Shown piece after piece: positions 7,453-14,359 of a stretch of 51,667 bases of DNA. A program made the position numbers and the translations under genes. The stretch's first letter is position 1. Every line of letters starts with the position of its first letter. The stretch is from Clostridia bacterium. Lineage in GTDB: Bacteria > Bacillota > Clostridia > Oscillospirales > CAG-272. The DNA is taken from positions 1 through 51,667 of the forward strand of contig JAGCXA010000046.1 in the NCBI GenBank assembly GCA_017961575.1, given 5' to 3'. The notes below the pieces were generated by a model. The model did not search any database and had not been told where the DNA came from. It worked only from the letters and a program-made list of their open reading frames with translations.

Positions 7453-9531
7453 TCAGACGAGCGAGAAGCGCACGCGCCCCGCAAGCGCGTCGACCTCCTC
7501 CACGCGGACCGAGACCCGATCGCCGAGCCGGAAGGTCCTTCTGCCCCCGACGAGCGCCATATTCGCCTCGTCGTAGATATACACGCCGGGCAGATCCCCC
7601 GTCGGGATCATCCCCTCGCAGGTATTGTCGAGTTCGGCGAACAGCCCGAACGAGGCGAGCGACGAAACGCGCGCGTCGAAGACCTCGCCCACGTGCTTTT
7701 CGAGCCAGAGCGCTTTATAGGTCGCCTCGATCTTCCGCTCCGCGTCGAGCGCGCGCAGTTCCGCCGCGGTTGCCGCCGCCGCCGCGTCACGGGCGTACCC
7801 CGCGTACCGGCGGGGAGACTCCGCGCCGAGCAAAACCTCCGAGATGATCCGGTGCGTCGCCAGATCCGAAAGCCGCCGGATCGGCGAAGTGAAGTGACAG
7901 TAGAGGTCGATCCCCAGCCCGTAGTGCCGGGCGGGCGCGGACTCGTAGCGCGCCTTCGCCATCGCGCGCAGAAGCGACAGCGAGATCTGCTCCGCGATCC
8001 CTTTTTCTTCCGCTTCCCGGAGCAGGGCGGAAAAATCGCTTTTGCCGGGGTCCCCGAGGTCGATCCCCGAAACGTCGAGCCCCAGATGCGCCGCCGCGTT
8101 TTTGAACGCCGCGAGTTTTACGGGGTCGGGATCCTCGTGGATCCGATACACGCAGGGGATCCCGCGCTCGTGGAGCAGGGTCGCCACCGCCTCGTTCGCC
8201 GTCAGCATAAACTGCTCGATCATCTTTTCGGCGTCCCCGCGCTCGCGGAGCGAAATCGAGGTTGGGAATCCGTCTTCGTTCAGCGTGAAGACCGGTTCGG
8301 GACGGTCGAGCGAGAGCGAACCGCGCAAAGACGCGCGTCGCGCGAGGATTTGATAGAGTTCCCGCATCCGGGTCAGGGCGGGGAATACCGCGCGGTACTT
8401 CGGATAGAACGGCGAGTCCTCGCCGTCCGAGAAGAGCGCGTTCACCTCGGAATACACCCCGCGCACGCGCGAGCGGATCACCGTCTTTTTCAGTTCGCAG
8501 CCGAGGATCGCGCCGTCGGGCGAGAGGGTAATCACGGCGGAGAGGGCGCGCTTGTCCTCCCCCGCGTTCAGGGAGCAGGCGCCGTTCGAGAGGGCGACCG
8601 GGAGCATCGGGATCACGCGGTCGGCGAAATAGACCGACGTTCCGCGGCGCATCGCGTCGGCTTCGAGCGCGGAACCCGGCGCGACGTAGGAGGACACGTC
8701 GGCGATATGCACGCCGAGCAGCCACTTTCCGCCCGGCAGTCGCCGGAGCGAGACCGCGTCGTCCAGATCCTTCGCGTCGGCGCCGTCGATCGTGAGGATC
8801 ACGTCGTCCGTAAGAGAGGCGCGGCCGTCGGCGCCGAGCGGTTCCGCCGCCGCGAACTCCGCCTCCCGGAGCGCAAGCGGGTCGAACGCCGTCTCGATCC
8901 CCGCGCACGCGAGGATCGCGTCGCAGGTCGCCCGCACGTCGGTGGATCGCCCGAACACGCGGGTGATCCGGCAAGCGCCGCCGCGCCTTCCGGGAAGAGC
9001 GATCTCGACCCGGTCGCCGGGTTCGGCGTCGGGGGAGGGGAGGACCGGGAACTCGCCCGGAATCTTCGCGTCGTCGGGGATCAGATACCAGCCCGATTTG
9101 GACCGGTCGCGCGGAGAACGCCGCCCGAAGGCGAGGGCGCGCCCCGCGACGAGCACCCCGATCAGGGTTTTTCTCGCTTCGGCGAGGATCGCCGTCACCT
9201 CGCCCTCCGTGCGGCGATCGTATCCCGCGCGGAAGCGCACCGCCACGCGGTCGCCGTCAAGCGCGCCGCCGGTTTTGCCCGCCGGGATGAAGACGTCGGC
9301 GTCGGGTCGGCGTTCGCTTCCGTCGGGGAAGACGAAGCCGTATCCCCGCGCCGTGCCGGTGAAGACCCCTTCCGCCGTTCCGCTTTTCGTCCGCTTCGGA
9401 AGCGAACGGGCAACGGGAGACGGGCGTCGCATCCCGGGGCGCGGGGACGTCCGCTTGCGCGCCGGGGACGCGGGTCGGCTTGCGCCTGTGCGGCGGGCGG
9501 TCGTTTTTCGTTTTTGCTTTACACGTTTCAT
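7453..9531 (-). CDS. rnr: Ribonuclease R
   Basis: This 692-residue 3'-5' exoribonuclease degrades structured RNA and takes part in RNA quality control. A basic N-terminal tail (residues 1-50, many K/R) precedes a cold-shock/OB domain (about 55-105, GTARGYGFVFP). The RNB catalytic domain (about 240-570) has the Asp cluster IDGADAKDLDDAV that binds Mg2+. A C-terminal S1 domain (about 615-690, HVGEVFDARVSSLASFGLF) follows. It lies downstream of secG with a terminator-like hairpin between them, an arrangement common in Firmicutes. The start at MKRVKQKRK has a weak purine-rich RBS. Confidence 0.96.
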   Translation of the reverse strand: MKRVKQKRKTTARRTGASRPASPARKRTSPRPGMRRPSPVARSLPKRTKSGTAEGVFTGTARGYGFVFPDGSERRPDADVFIPAGKTGGALDGDRVAVRFRAGYDRRTEGEVTAILAEARKTLIGVLVAGRALAFGRRSPRDRSKSGWYLIPDDAKIPGEFPVLPSPDAEPGDRVEIALPGRRGGACRITRVFGRSTDVRATCDAILACAGIETAFDPLALREAEFAAAEPLGADGRASLTDDVILTIDGADAKDLDDAVSLRRLPGGKWLLGVHIADVSSYVAPGSALEADAMRRGTSVYFADRVIPMLPVALSNGACSLNAGEDKRALSAVITLSPDGAILGCELKKTVIRSRVRGVYSEVNALFSDGEDSPFYPKYRAVFPALTRMRELYQILARRASLRGSLSLDRPEPVFTLNEDGFPTSISLRERGDAEKMIEQFMLTANEAVATLLHERGIPCVYRIHEDPDPVKLAAFKNAAAHLGLDVSGIDLGDPGKSDFSALLREAEEKGIAEQISLSLLRAMAKARYESAPARHYGLGIDLYCHFTSPIRRLSDLATHRIISEVLLGAESPRRYAGYARDAAAAATAAELRALDAERKIEATYKALWLEKHVGEVFDARVSSLASFGLFAELDNTCEGMIPTGDLPGVYIYDEANMALVGGRRTFRLGDRVSVRVEEVDALAGRVRFSLV

Positions 9532-9582
9532 CGGTTTTCTCTTTCGGTTTTTCGGGAAAAGAGGTTTTTTTGCGCCGGGAGA

Positions 9583-9617
9583 TAAAAAAGCGGCGGGGGC
9601 TGATGCGCTCCCGCCGC
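9583..9617 (-). terminator. Terminator-like hairpin between secG and rnr
   Basis: On the minus strand the stem GCGGCGGG (9610-9617) / CCCGCCGC (9590-9597) is followed by TTTTTTA. It probably gives partial termination, setting secG above rnr expression. Confidence 0.7.
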
Positions 9618-9633
9618 GTTTCGGTTGTCCGAC

Positions 9634-9951
9634 TCAGCCGTTGATGGCGCTCCAGAAAGAGGAGTTGCTCTTCCAGAGTTCGACGTTCGAGTAGTCGGAG
9701 GAATAGTCGGGCTGAACCACGTACACCACGACGACGATCACGACGAAGAGCACGCCGACGATGGTGGTCAGTCTTCCGAGCAGTTTGTCGATCCGGGTCC
9801 CTCTGTCTTTCCCGAAGAAGGTCTCGGCGCCGCCGGCGATCGTGCCGGACAGACCGTGATCCTTGCCGTGCTGCATCAGGACGGCGACGATCAGGAACAC
9901 TCCCATCACGAGGAGCGCCCCCATCAGAACGTAGTATGCGACAACAGACAT
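9634..9951 (-). CDS. secG: Preprotein translocase subunit SecG
   Basis: This 105-residue protein has two membrane helices (about 4-24 and 61-82) and the connecting loop typical of SecG, including LMQHGKDHGLSGTIAGGAE. SecG associates with SecYE and assists SecA-driven export across the cytoplasmic membrane. The C-terminal tail after the second helix is about 25 residues longer than in many homologues and ends in an Asn/Ser/Trp-rich stretch. A GGAGG site lies 7 bp before the ATG. It is followed by rnr. Confidence 0.95.
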   Translation of the reverse strand: MSVVAYYVLMGALLVMGVFLIVAVLMQHGKDHGLSGTIAGGAETFFGKDRGTRIDKLLGRLTTIVGVLFVVIVVVVYVVQPDYSSDYSNVELWKSNSSFWSAING

Positions 9952-10012
9952 AATTTAACCTCCGCGGAACGAAAAAGCCGTTTTTCGTCCCCGATTCATT
10001 TACAGTATGAGT

Positions 10013-10041
10013 ATTTTACCACAACCGGGCAAAAAATGCAA
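10013..10041 (-). promoter_or_regulatory. Sigma-A promoter of secG
   Basis: On the minus strand TTGCAT (10041-10036), a 17-bp spacer and TAAAAT (10018-10013) lie about 60 bp upstream of secG. Confidence 0.75.
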
Positions 10042-10163
10042 GAGTTTTTTTCATTATTTTTGCGCGGGCGGAATCGCGGCGTGATCCCCCTTGTACGAAA
10101 AAGCGGGGCAGAAAGCCGGGGGCGCCGCGCGGCGCGAGGGAAAACCGGGGGTTTTTCCTTCGG

Positions 10164-11633
10164 TCAGCCCTTTTCCTTCATCGCCGCCTCGAACACGTAA
10201 TCGCACGCCTCGGGGTCGAGCCGCCGCATCGAAAGGAGCTGCGAGCCGACCGAGCGGAGCGTCGTCTCGTCGGGGAGCGGAAGATCCGAGAGTTCGGTCG
10301 CGTTGATCTGCTCCGAGCGGCTGATGATCGAGACGTAGCGGTTGTAGAGCGAGCCCGAGAGCGCGGCGTAGAGCCCGACGAGGAAGGGCGGATCCATCTC
10401 GCCGCCCTCGCGGTCGACGTAGTTCAGTTTGTTGTGGGTCGAGATGAAGCGGTAGCCGCCCGCCTGCGACGCCATATAGACGGCGCAGATCAGTTTGCGG
10501 GGGTCGGATTTCGCGGGGAACCGCTTTAAGAAGAGCATATTCCGGTTCTTCTGGATCAGACTGGGGATCGAGGGACGGATGAACTGCCCGTGCAGTCCCT
10601 TCGCCGGGAAGGTGACGCGCCCCGATCCGAGCGAACGCGGGTGGATCAGCGGGACGGCGCCGGGCTCCGGCTTATCCGAGAGCAGGTCGGGGTAGCGCGA
10701 GGGGAGCGTCAAGCCGGTCTTCATCCGCAGACCGTAGTCGGAGAAGCGGCGGGGCATCGCCGCCATCCGGCGGAGGACCGTCAGGTCGTCGGTGTTTTGC
10801 AGAAGAAGCAGACCCGCGCCGCCTTCGCGGACGATCATCGGGTAGGGGAGGGGCGGGAGCGTTTCGGTCAGCGTCCCGTCTTCCGAGGCGCGCTCGACCG
10901 AGACGGCGATCGGCTCGCCCTGCTCGTCGGTCTTGCGGAGCGAGAGCAGGAAGTCCTTTTTCAGCCCCTTTTCCGAGCGGAACAGATGCATCCCGGTCAG
11001 ACGGCAGTCGTCGAAGAGCGCGTCGCGCAGACGGGTCAGCGTGACGCCGGTGGCAAACCCCACCGGAAGGCACGCGACGAGTTGACCCTCGTCCTTCAAG
11101 CGGAGCGCGGCGGCGGCGAGGAAGAGGTAACAGGCGTCGATTTTGGGCGAGGAGAGCAGATCCCCGGCGGGAAGCGTCTCGGGCGCGCCGCGGGAGAGCA
11201 GTTCGCGCGGCGGGTTCATAATCACGCAGTCGTAGGCGTCGCCCTCCTCGGGGTGCGGCGCGAGCAGGAAGTTCTCCTCCCGCACCTCGTAGTTCACCTT
11301 CACCCCGTGCTCGCGTTTGGCGCGGCGGCGGAGACGGTCCAGATTGTTTTTCAGCATCGGGAGATAGAGCGCGTCGTTCTCGTAGCAGACGAGGCGCACT
11401 TCCTGCGCCGCCCGCCCGAGGCAGACGGCTTCGAGCAAAGCGGCGGAGAGGATCCCGGTCCCGGCGCCGGGGTCGAGAATTTCCATCAGCGGCTTGGTTT
11501 CGAGAAAGGTGAACATCGACGCCATTTTCGCCGCCGTCTCGCGCTTCGTGAAGAAACGCCCAAGCCGGACGTTGTCGGACGCCGACTTTTCACGGATCAG
11601 TTTTCTCGTGTTTCGGACAGCCATCGCGAGCAT
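10164..11633 (-). CDS. Solitary Eco57I-like adenine-specific DNA methyltransferase
   Basis: This 489-residue protein has an N-terminal SAM-dependent methyltransferase fold: motif I ILDPGAGTGILSAAL at about residues 53-67, and motif IV IMNPPREL at about 137-144. A C-terminal half resembles target-recognition regions of Eco57I/HaeII-type gamma-class N6-adenine methylases. The residue after NPP is Arg, where an aromatic residue (NPPY/F/W) normally stacks on the flipped adenine, so activity or substrate may differ. No restriction endonuclease gene is adjacent. The start ATG follows GGGAGGA. It is monocistronic with its own promoter. Confidence 0.75.
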   Translation of the reverse strand: MLAMAVRNTRKLIREKSASDNVRLGRFFTKRETAAKMASMFTFLETKPLMEILDPGAGTGILSAALLEAVCLGRAAQEVRLVCYENDALYLPMLKNNLDRLRRRAKREHGVKVNYEVREENFLLAPHPEEGDAYDCVIMNPPRELLSRGAPETLPAGDLLSSPKIDACYLFLAAAALRLKDEGQLVACLPVGFATGVTLTRLRDALFDDCRLTGMHLFRSEKGLKKDFLLSLRKTDEQGEPIAVSVERASEDGTLTETLPPLPYPMIVREGGAGLLLLQNTDDLTVLRRMAAMPRRFSDYGLRMKTGLTLPSRYPDLLSDKPEPGAVPLIHPRSLGSGRVTFPAKGLHGQFIRPSIPSLIQKNRNMLFLKRFPAKSDPRKLICAVYMASQAGGYRFISTHNKLNYVDREGGEMDPPFLVGLYAALSGSLYNRYVSIISRSEQINATELSDLPLPDETTLRSVGSQLLSMRRLDPEACDYVFEAAMKEKG

Positions 11634-11709
11634 TCCCGGATCCTCCCTCGGTTTCGTCGGCAGACGACAAAAAACGTCTGCCCCGGATTATCGTTTGATT
11701 CCTGTAATC

Positions 11710-11738
11710 ATTGTAGCACACTCGCGCTGTCGAATCAA
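11710..11738 (-). promoter_or_regulatory. Sigma-A promoter of the methylase gene
   Basis: TTGATT, a 17-bp spacer and TACAAT read on the minus strand. The leader that follows contains a GGCAGACG / CGTCTGCC hairpin (11659-11682) before the RBS. Confidence 0.7.
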
Positions 11739-11780
11739 GAGGAAACGCAGAATCTTTTTGGATTTCTTCGGGGTCTTCTC

Positions 11781-11809
11781 TTGCGCGGGCGCGGAAAATA
11801 TGCTATACT
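11781..11809 (+). promoter_or_regulatory. Sigma-A promoter of the SbcD-like gene
   Basis: TTGCGC (11781-11786), a 17-bp spacer and TATACT (11804-11809) lie 52 bp before the chosen start. Confidence 0.75.
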
Positions 11810-11860
11810 TTTATTATGAACGATATGAACGCGGCGTGCGCCGCGGGGAGGAGAGCGAAA

Positions 11861-12985
11861 ATGAGCGAAGCGACGCAGTTCGGCGAGGTTCGGATCCTGC
11901 ATTTCGGAGACGTCTTCTTCGGCAGTCCGTTCCTGTCCCCCGCGCCCGAGAAGAGCGCGGAACGGAGACGGTTGCAGCGCGAGACCTTCGAGCGCGCGAT
12001 GCAGACGATCCGCGATCAGAAGGTACAGCTCGCCCTGATTACCGGAAACCTGTTCGATTCGGACGACCTGTCGGACGAGACGGCGGGTCTTCTTCTGCGC
12101 GGTTTCCGTTCCTGCCCGGCGTGTCGGTTCGTGATCCTGCCCGGCGGGGCGGATCCCGCGGGGAAAGGGTCGTTTTACGAGTCGGGACGGTTCCCGCAGA
12201 ACGTCTTTATCTTCGGTTCGGACGAGTACCGGACCTTCTCGTTCGACGACATCGGCGTGTCGGTCACGGGACGCGGCTCGGGCGAGCGCGGGGAGGAATC
12301 CGCCGCTTTCCCGACCCTGACGAGAAAGAACGAACAGGAGTTTCTGATCCTCGCGGGCTATCGCCGCGAGACCCCCGACAACACCGAGATCGTTTCGGTC
12401 GGCGCCGACTATATCGCCCTCTCCGGGAACCCGGATCCCGTCCGGCTCGAAATCGGGGGGAGCAGCGTCGGGTACAGCGGATGGCTCGAATCGCGCGGAT
12501 ATGAAAACGAGCAGGTCGGCGGAGCCAACCTGCTGACGGTGAGCGAGGAAGCGGGGGCGCGCCGCCTGCACGGCAAGCGGCTCGAACTCGGAACGGTGCG
12601 CTGCCTGTCGCGGACGATCGACGTCTCGAACATGAAGAACGATTCCGAGCTGATCGGGCAGATCACCTCGATCGTCCGGGACAATTCGCTCGGACATACC
12701 GCGGTGCTCCGCATCGAACTCACCGGGACGGTTCATCCCGGATTCCGGATCCCGCGGAACGCGGGGACGAGTTCGTTCGGGCTGCTGGTCTTTTCGCTCG
12801 TGAACCTGACGGCGCCCGAGAGTGATCCGCAGCTTCTGAAAGATATGAGCGCGCGGGGCGAACTCTACCGGCTGCTCGAACCGAAGATCCGGGAGGGATC
12901 GGACGACGCCGAGCGCGCCGCCGCGGCGCGGGCGCTGACCATCGGGCTCGCCGCGCTCGAAGGGCAGGAGATCAAGGATCTGTAA
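11861..12985 (+). CDS. SbcD/YhaO-like protein with degenerate metallophosphoesterase motifs
   Basis: The protein has 374 residues and follows the order of SbcD/YhaO-type nuclease subunits. The metal-binding motifs are changed, however. The usual DxH motif reads FGDVFFGSPF, GDxxD reads TGNLFDSDD, GNHD reads PGGADP and the GHxH site reads SGNPDP. An active dinuclear centre is therefore unlikely. The region after about residue 230 resembles the capping part of the family by length and position only. The start ATG at 11861 has GGGAGGAG upstream; an earlier in-frame ATG at 11816 has no RBS. No SbcC/YhaN ATPase gene is adjacent. Confidence 0.6.
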   Translation: MSEATQFGEVRILHFGDVFFGSPFLSPAPEKSAERRRLQRETFERAMQTIRDQKVQLALITGNLFDSDDLSDETAGLLLRGFRSCPACRFVILPGGADPAGKGSFYESGRFPQNVFIFGSDEYRTFSFDDIGVSVTGRGSGERGEESAAFPTLTRKNEQEFLILAGYRRETPDNTEIVSVGADYIALSGNPDPVRLEIGGSSVGYSGWLESRGYENEQVGGANLLTVSEEAGARRLHGKRLELGTVRCLSRTIDVSNMKNDSELIGQITSIVRDNSLGHTAVLRIELTGTVHPGFRIPRNAGTSSFGLLVFSLVNLTAPESDPQLLKDMSARGELYRLLEPKIREGSDDAERAAAARALTIGLAALEGQEIKDL

Positions 12986-12987
12986 TT

Positions 12988-13986
12988 CTATTGCGGGGGA
13001 AGATCGGTCCTCTTCGCTCTTCCGAGGGCGGACAGTTCGACGGTCAGAACCGCCAGAAGTATGAGCGCGCATCCGAGTATTTCGGGCGCGTTCATTCTTT
13101 CCCCGAGGAACCAGATCCCGCCGAGCGCGCCGAACACCGCTTCGAGCGACATTACGACGGCGGCGACGGCGGGCGGAGTTTTCGCCTGCCCGACGATTTG
13201 CAGGGTGTAGGCGACGCCGCAGGAGAGGACGCCGAGGAAGAGAAGCGACGGGAGCGCGTCGACGATCGCCGACGGCGCGGGGCGTTCGAGGATCGGGAGA
13301 AAGGGCGACGCGAGAACGCCGGCGACGAGGAATTGCAGTGTCGAGAGACGGATCCCGTCGATCCGCCCGGCGAAACGGTCGATCGAAAGGATCTGGAACG
13401 AGAAAACGATCGAGCAGAGGAAAGCGAAGAGGGCGGAGCGGTCCGCCGTGAAGCGGGTCTCCCGAAGAAGCGCGCCGAAGCCGGAGAGCGAGCGCACGCC
13501 GTCCGCCTCGGGCAGGTTTCCGAGCACCGAGAGCGAATAGGCGCCGGCAAGGGCGATCACGACCCCGATCACGACCGAAACCCCGATCTTTTTGCGGAAG
13601 ATCACCGCCCCGAAGAGCGGGACGAACACGATATAGAGCGCGGTTAGAACCGCGGTGATCCCGGCGTCCCCCTCGGACAGCCCGAACTGTTGGAGCATCG
13701 TGGCGACGAAGAGCAGAGAGCCGCAGACGGCCCCGGCGACAAGATCGGTGCGCGAAAACGGCGCGGCGCGGTAGGCGGGATCGCGTTTGCGGCGGAGGGC
13801 GTCGCGGACAAGCGAAAAGAGGAACAGGGTCGCCGCCCCGATGAAGAAGCGGATCGAATTGACCGAGAAGGGGGGCAGCGTCCGGCTCGCTTCCTTCTGC
13901 GCCGTGAACGCGAATCCCCAGATCATCGAGGCGACGGCAAGGATCAGCGAGCCGACGGGGGAATACCGATTCGATTCTTTCTGCAC
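12988..13986 (-). CDS. EamA/DMT superfamily transporter
   Basis: This 332-residue membrane protein has ten predicted helices in two EamA repeats: about residues 10-160 (SLILAVASMIWGFAFTAQK) and 195-320 (SLLFLGVLSCGVAYTLQIVGQ; both segments shown in part). Such drug/metabolite exporters typically move amino acids, nucleosides or similar solutes; the substrate is unknown. The start is GTG at 13986 with AAAGGAGG 5 bp upstream. The longer open frame runs into the tRNA-Val gene and is not coding there. Its stop is 2 bp from the stop of the convergent SbcD-like gene. Confidence 0.88.
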   Translation of the reverse strand: MQKESNRYSPVGSLILAVASMIWGFAFTAQKEASRTLPPFSVNSIRFFIGAATLFLFSLVRDALRRKRDPAYRAAPFSRTDLVAGAVCGSLLFVATMLQQFGLSEGDAGITAVLTALYIVFVPLFGAVIFRKKIGVSVVIGVVIALAGAYSLSVLGNLPEADGVRSLSGFGALLRETRFTADRSALFAFLCSIVFSFQILSIDRFAGRIDGIRLSTLQFLVAGVLASPFLPILERPAPSAIVDALPSLLFLGVLSCGVAYTLQIVGQAKTPPAVAAVVMSLEAVFGALGGIWFLGERMNAPEILGCALILLAVLTVELSALGRAKRTDLPPQ

Positions 13987-14033
13987 AGGCGCCTCCTTTC
14001 CGGCGATTGCCGCGCGGTATCGTAATAAAGAAG

Positions 14034-14061
14034 AAAAAACGGCACCCTGAAACGAGTGCCG
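14034..14061 (-). terminator. Terminator of the tRNA-Val pair
   Basis: On the minus strand, just after the CCA end of tRNA-Val(GAC), a CGGCAC...GTGCCG stem is followed by TTTTTTCTTC. Confidence 0.75.
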
Positions 14062-14064
14062 TTC

Positions 14065-14141
14065 TGGTGGAGACAACTGGACTCGAACCAGTGACCCCTT
14101 GCATGTCAAGCAAGTACTCTAACCAACTGAGCTATGCCTCC
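14065..14141 (-). tRNA. tRNA-Val (anticodon GAC)
   Basis: Folds as a full cloverleaf on the minus strand. The acceptor is GGAGGCA/TGTCTCC, the anticodon loop TTGACAT gives GAC, the T-loop is GTTCGAGTCC, and CCA is encoded. It reads GUC/GUU codons. It is the second gene of a tandem pair with tRNA-Val(CAC). Confidence 0.95.
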
Positions 14142-14171
14142 GGGTGAACGTGTGACGCGGCGGAAAGTCCG

Positions 14172-14248
14172 TGGTGGAGACAACAGGACTCGAACCTGTG
14201 ACCCCTTGCATGTGAAGCAAGTGCTCTAACCGACTGAGCTATGCCTCC
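14172..14248 (-). tRNA. tRNA-Val (anticodon CAC)
   Basis: A cloverleaf with encoded CCA; the anticodon loop TTCACAT gives CAC, reading GUG. It differs from its neighbour at five positions only: two in the D arm, the first anticodon base, and a compensated base pair in the T stem. This indicates tandem duplication. Confidence 0.95.
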
Positions 14249-14262
14249 GCGTGACGGAGTAT

Positions 14263-14291
14263 ATTCTAACACACTCGAAACAAAAAAGCAA
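14263..14291 (-). promoter_or_regulatory. Promoter of the tRNA-Val pair
   Basis: TTGCTT, a 17-bp spacer and TAGAAT read on the minus strand, 15 bp upstream of tRNA-Val(CAC). Confidence 0.7.
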
Positions 14292-14359
14292 GAGGTTTTT
14301 TCATTTTTCGGGAAAAAAGTTTCGGCTTCGGAAGAAGACCGGGAAAGGAGGGGGACGCG

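Noticed and set aside
12988-14109. Upstream-extended start of the EamA transporter
   Set aside because: The extension runs through the terminator and the tRNA-Val gene. GTG at 13986 has a strong RBS and a normal N-terminus.
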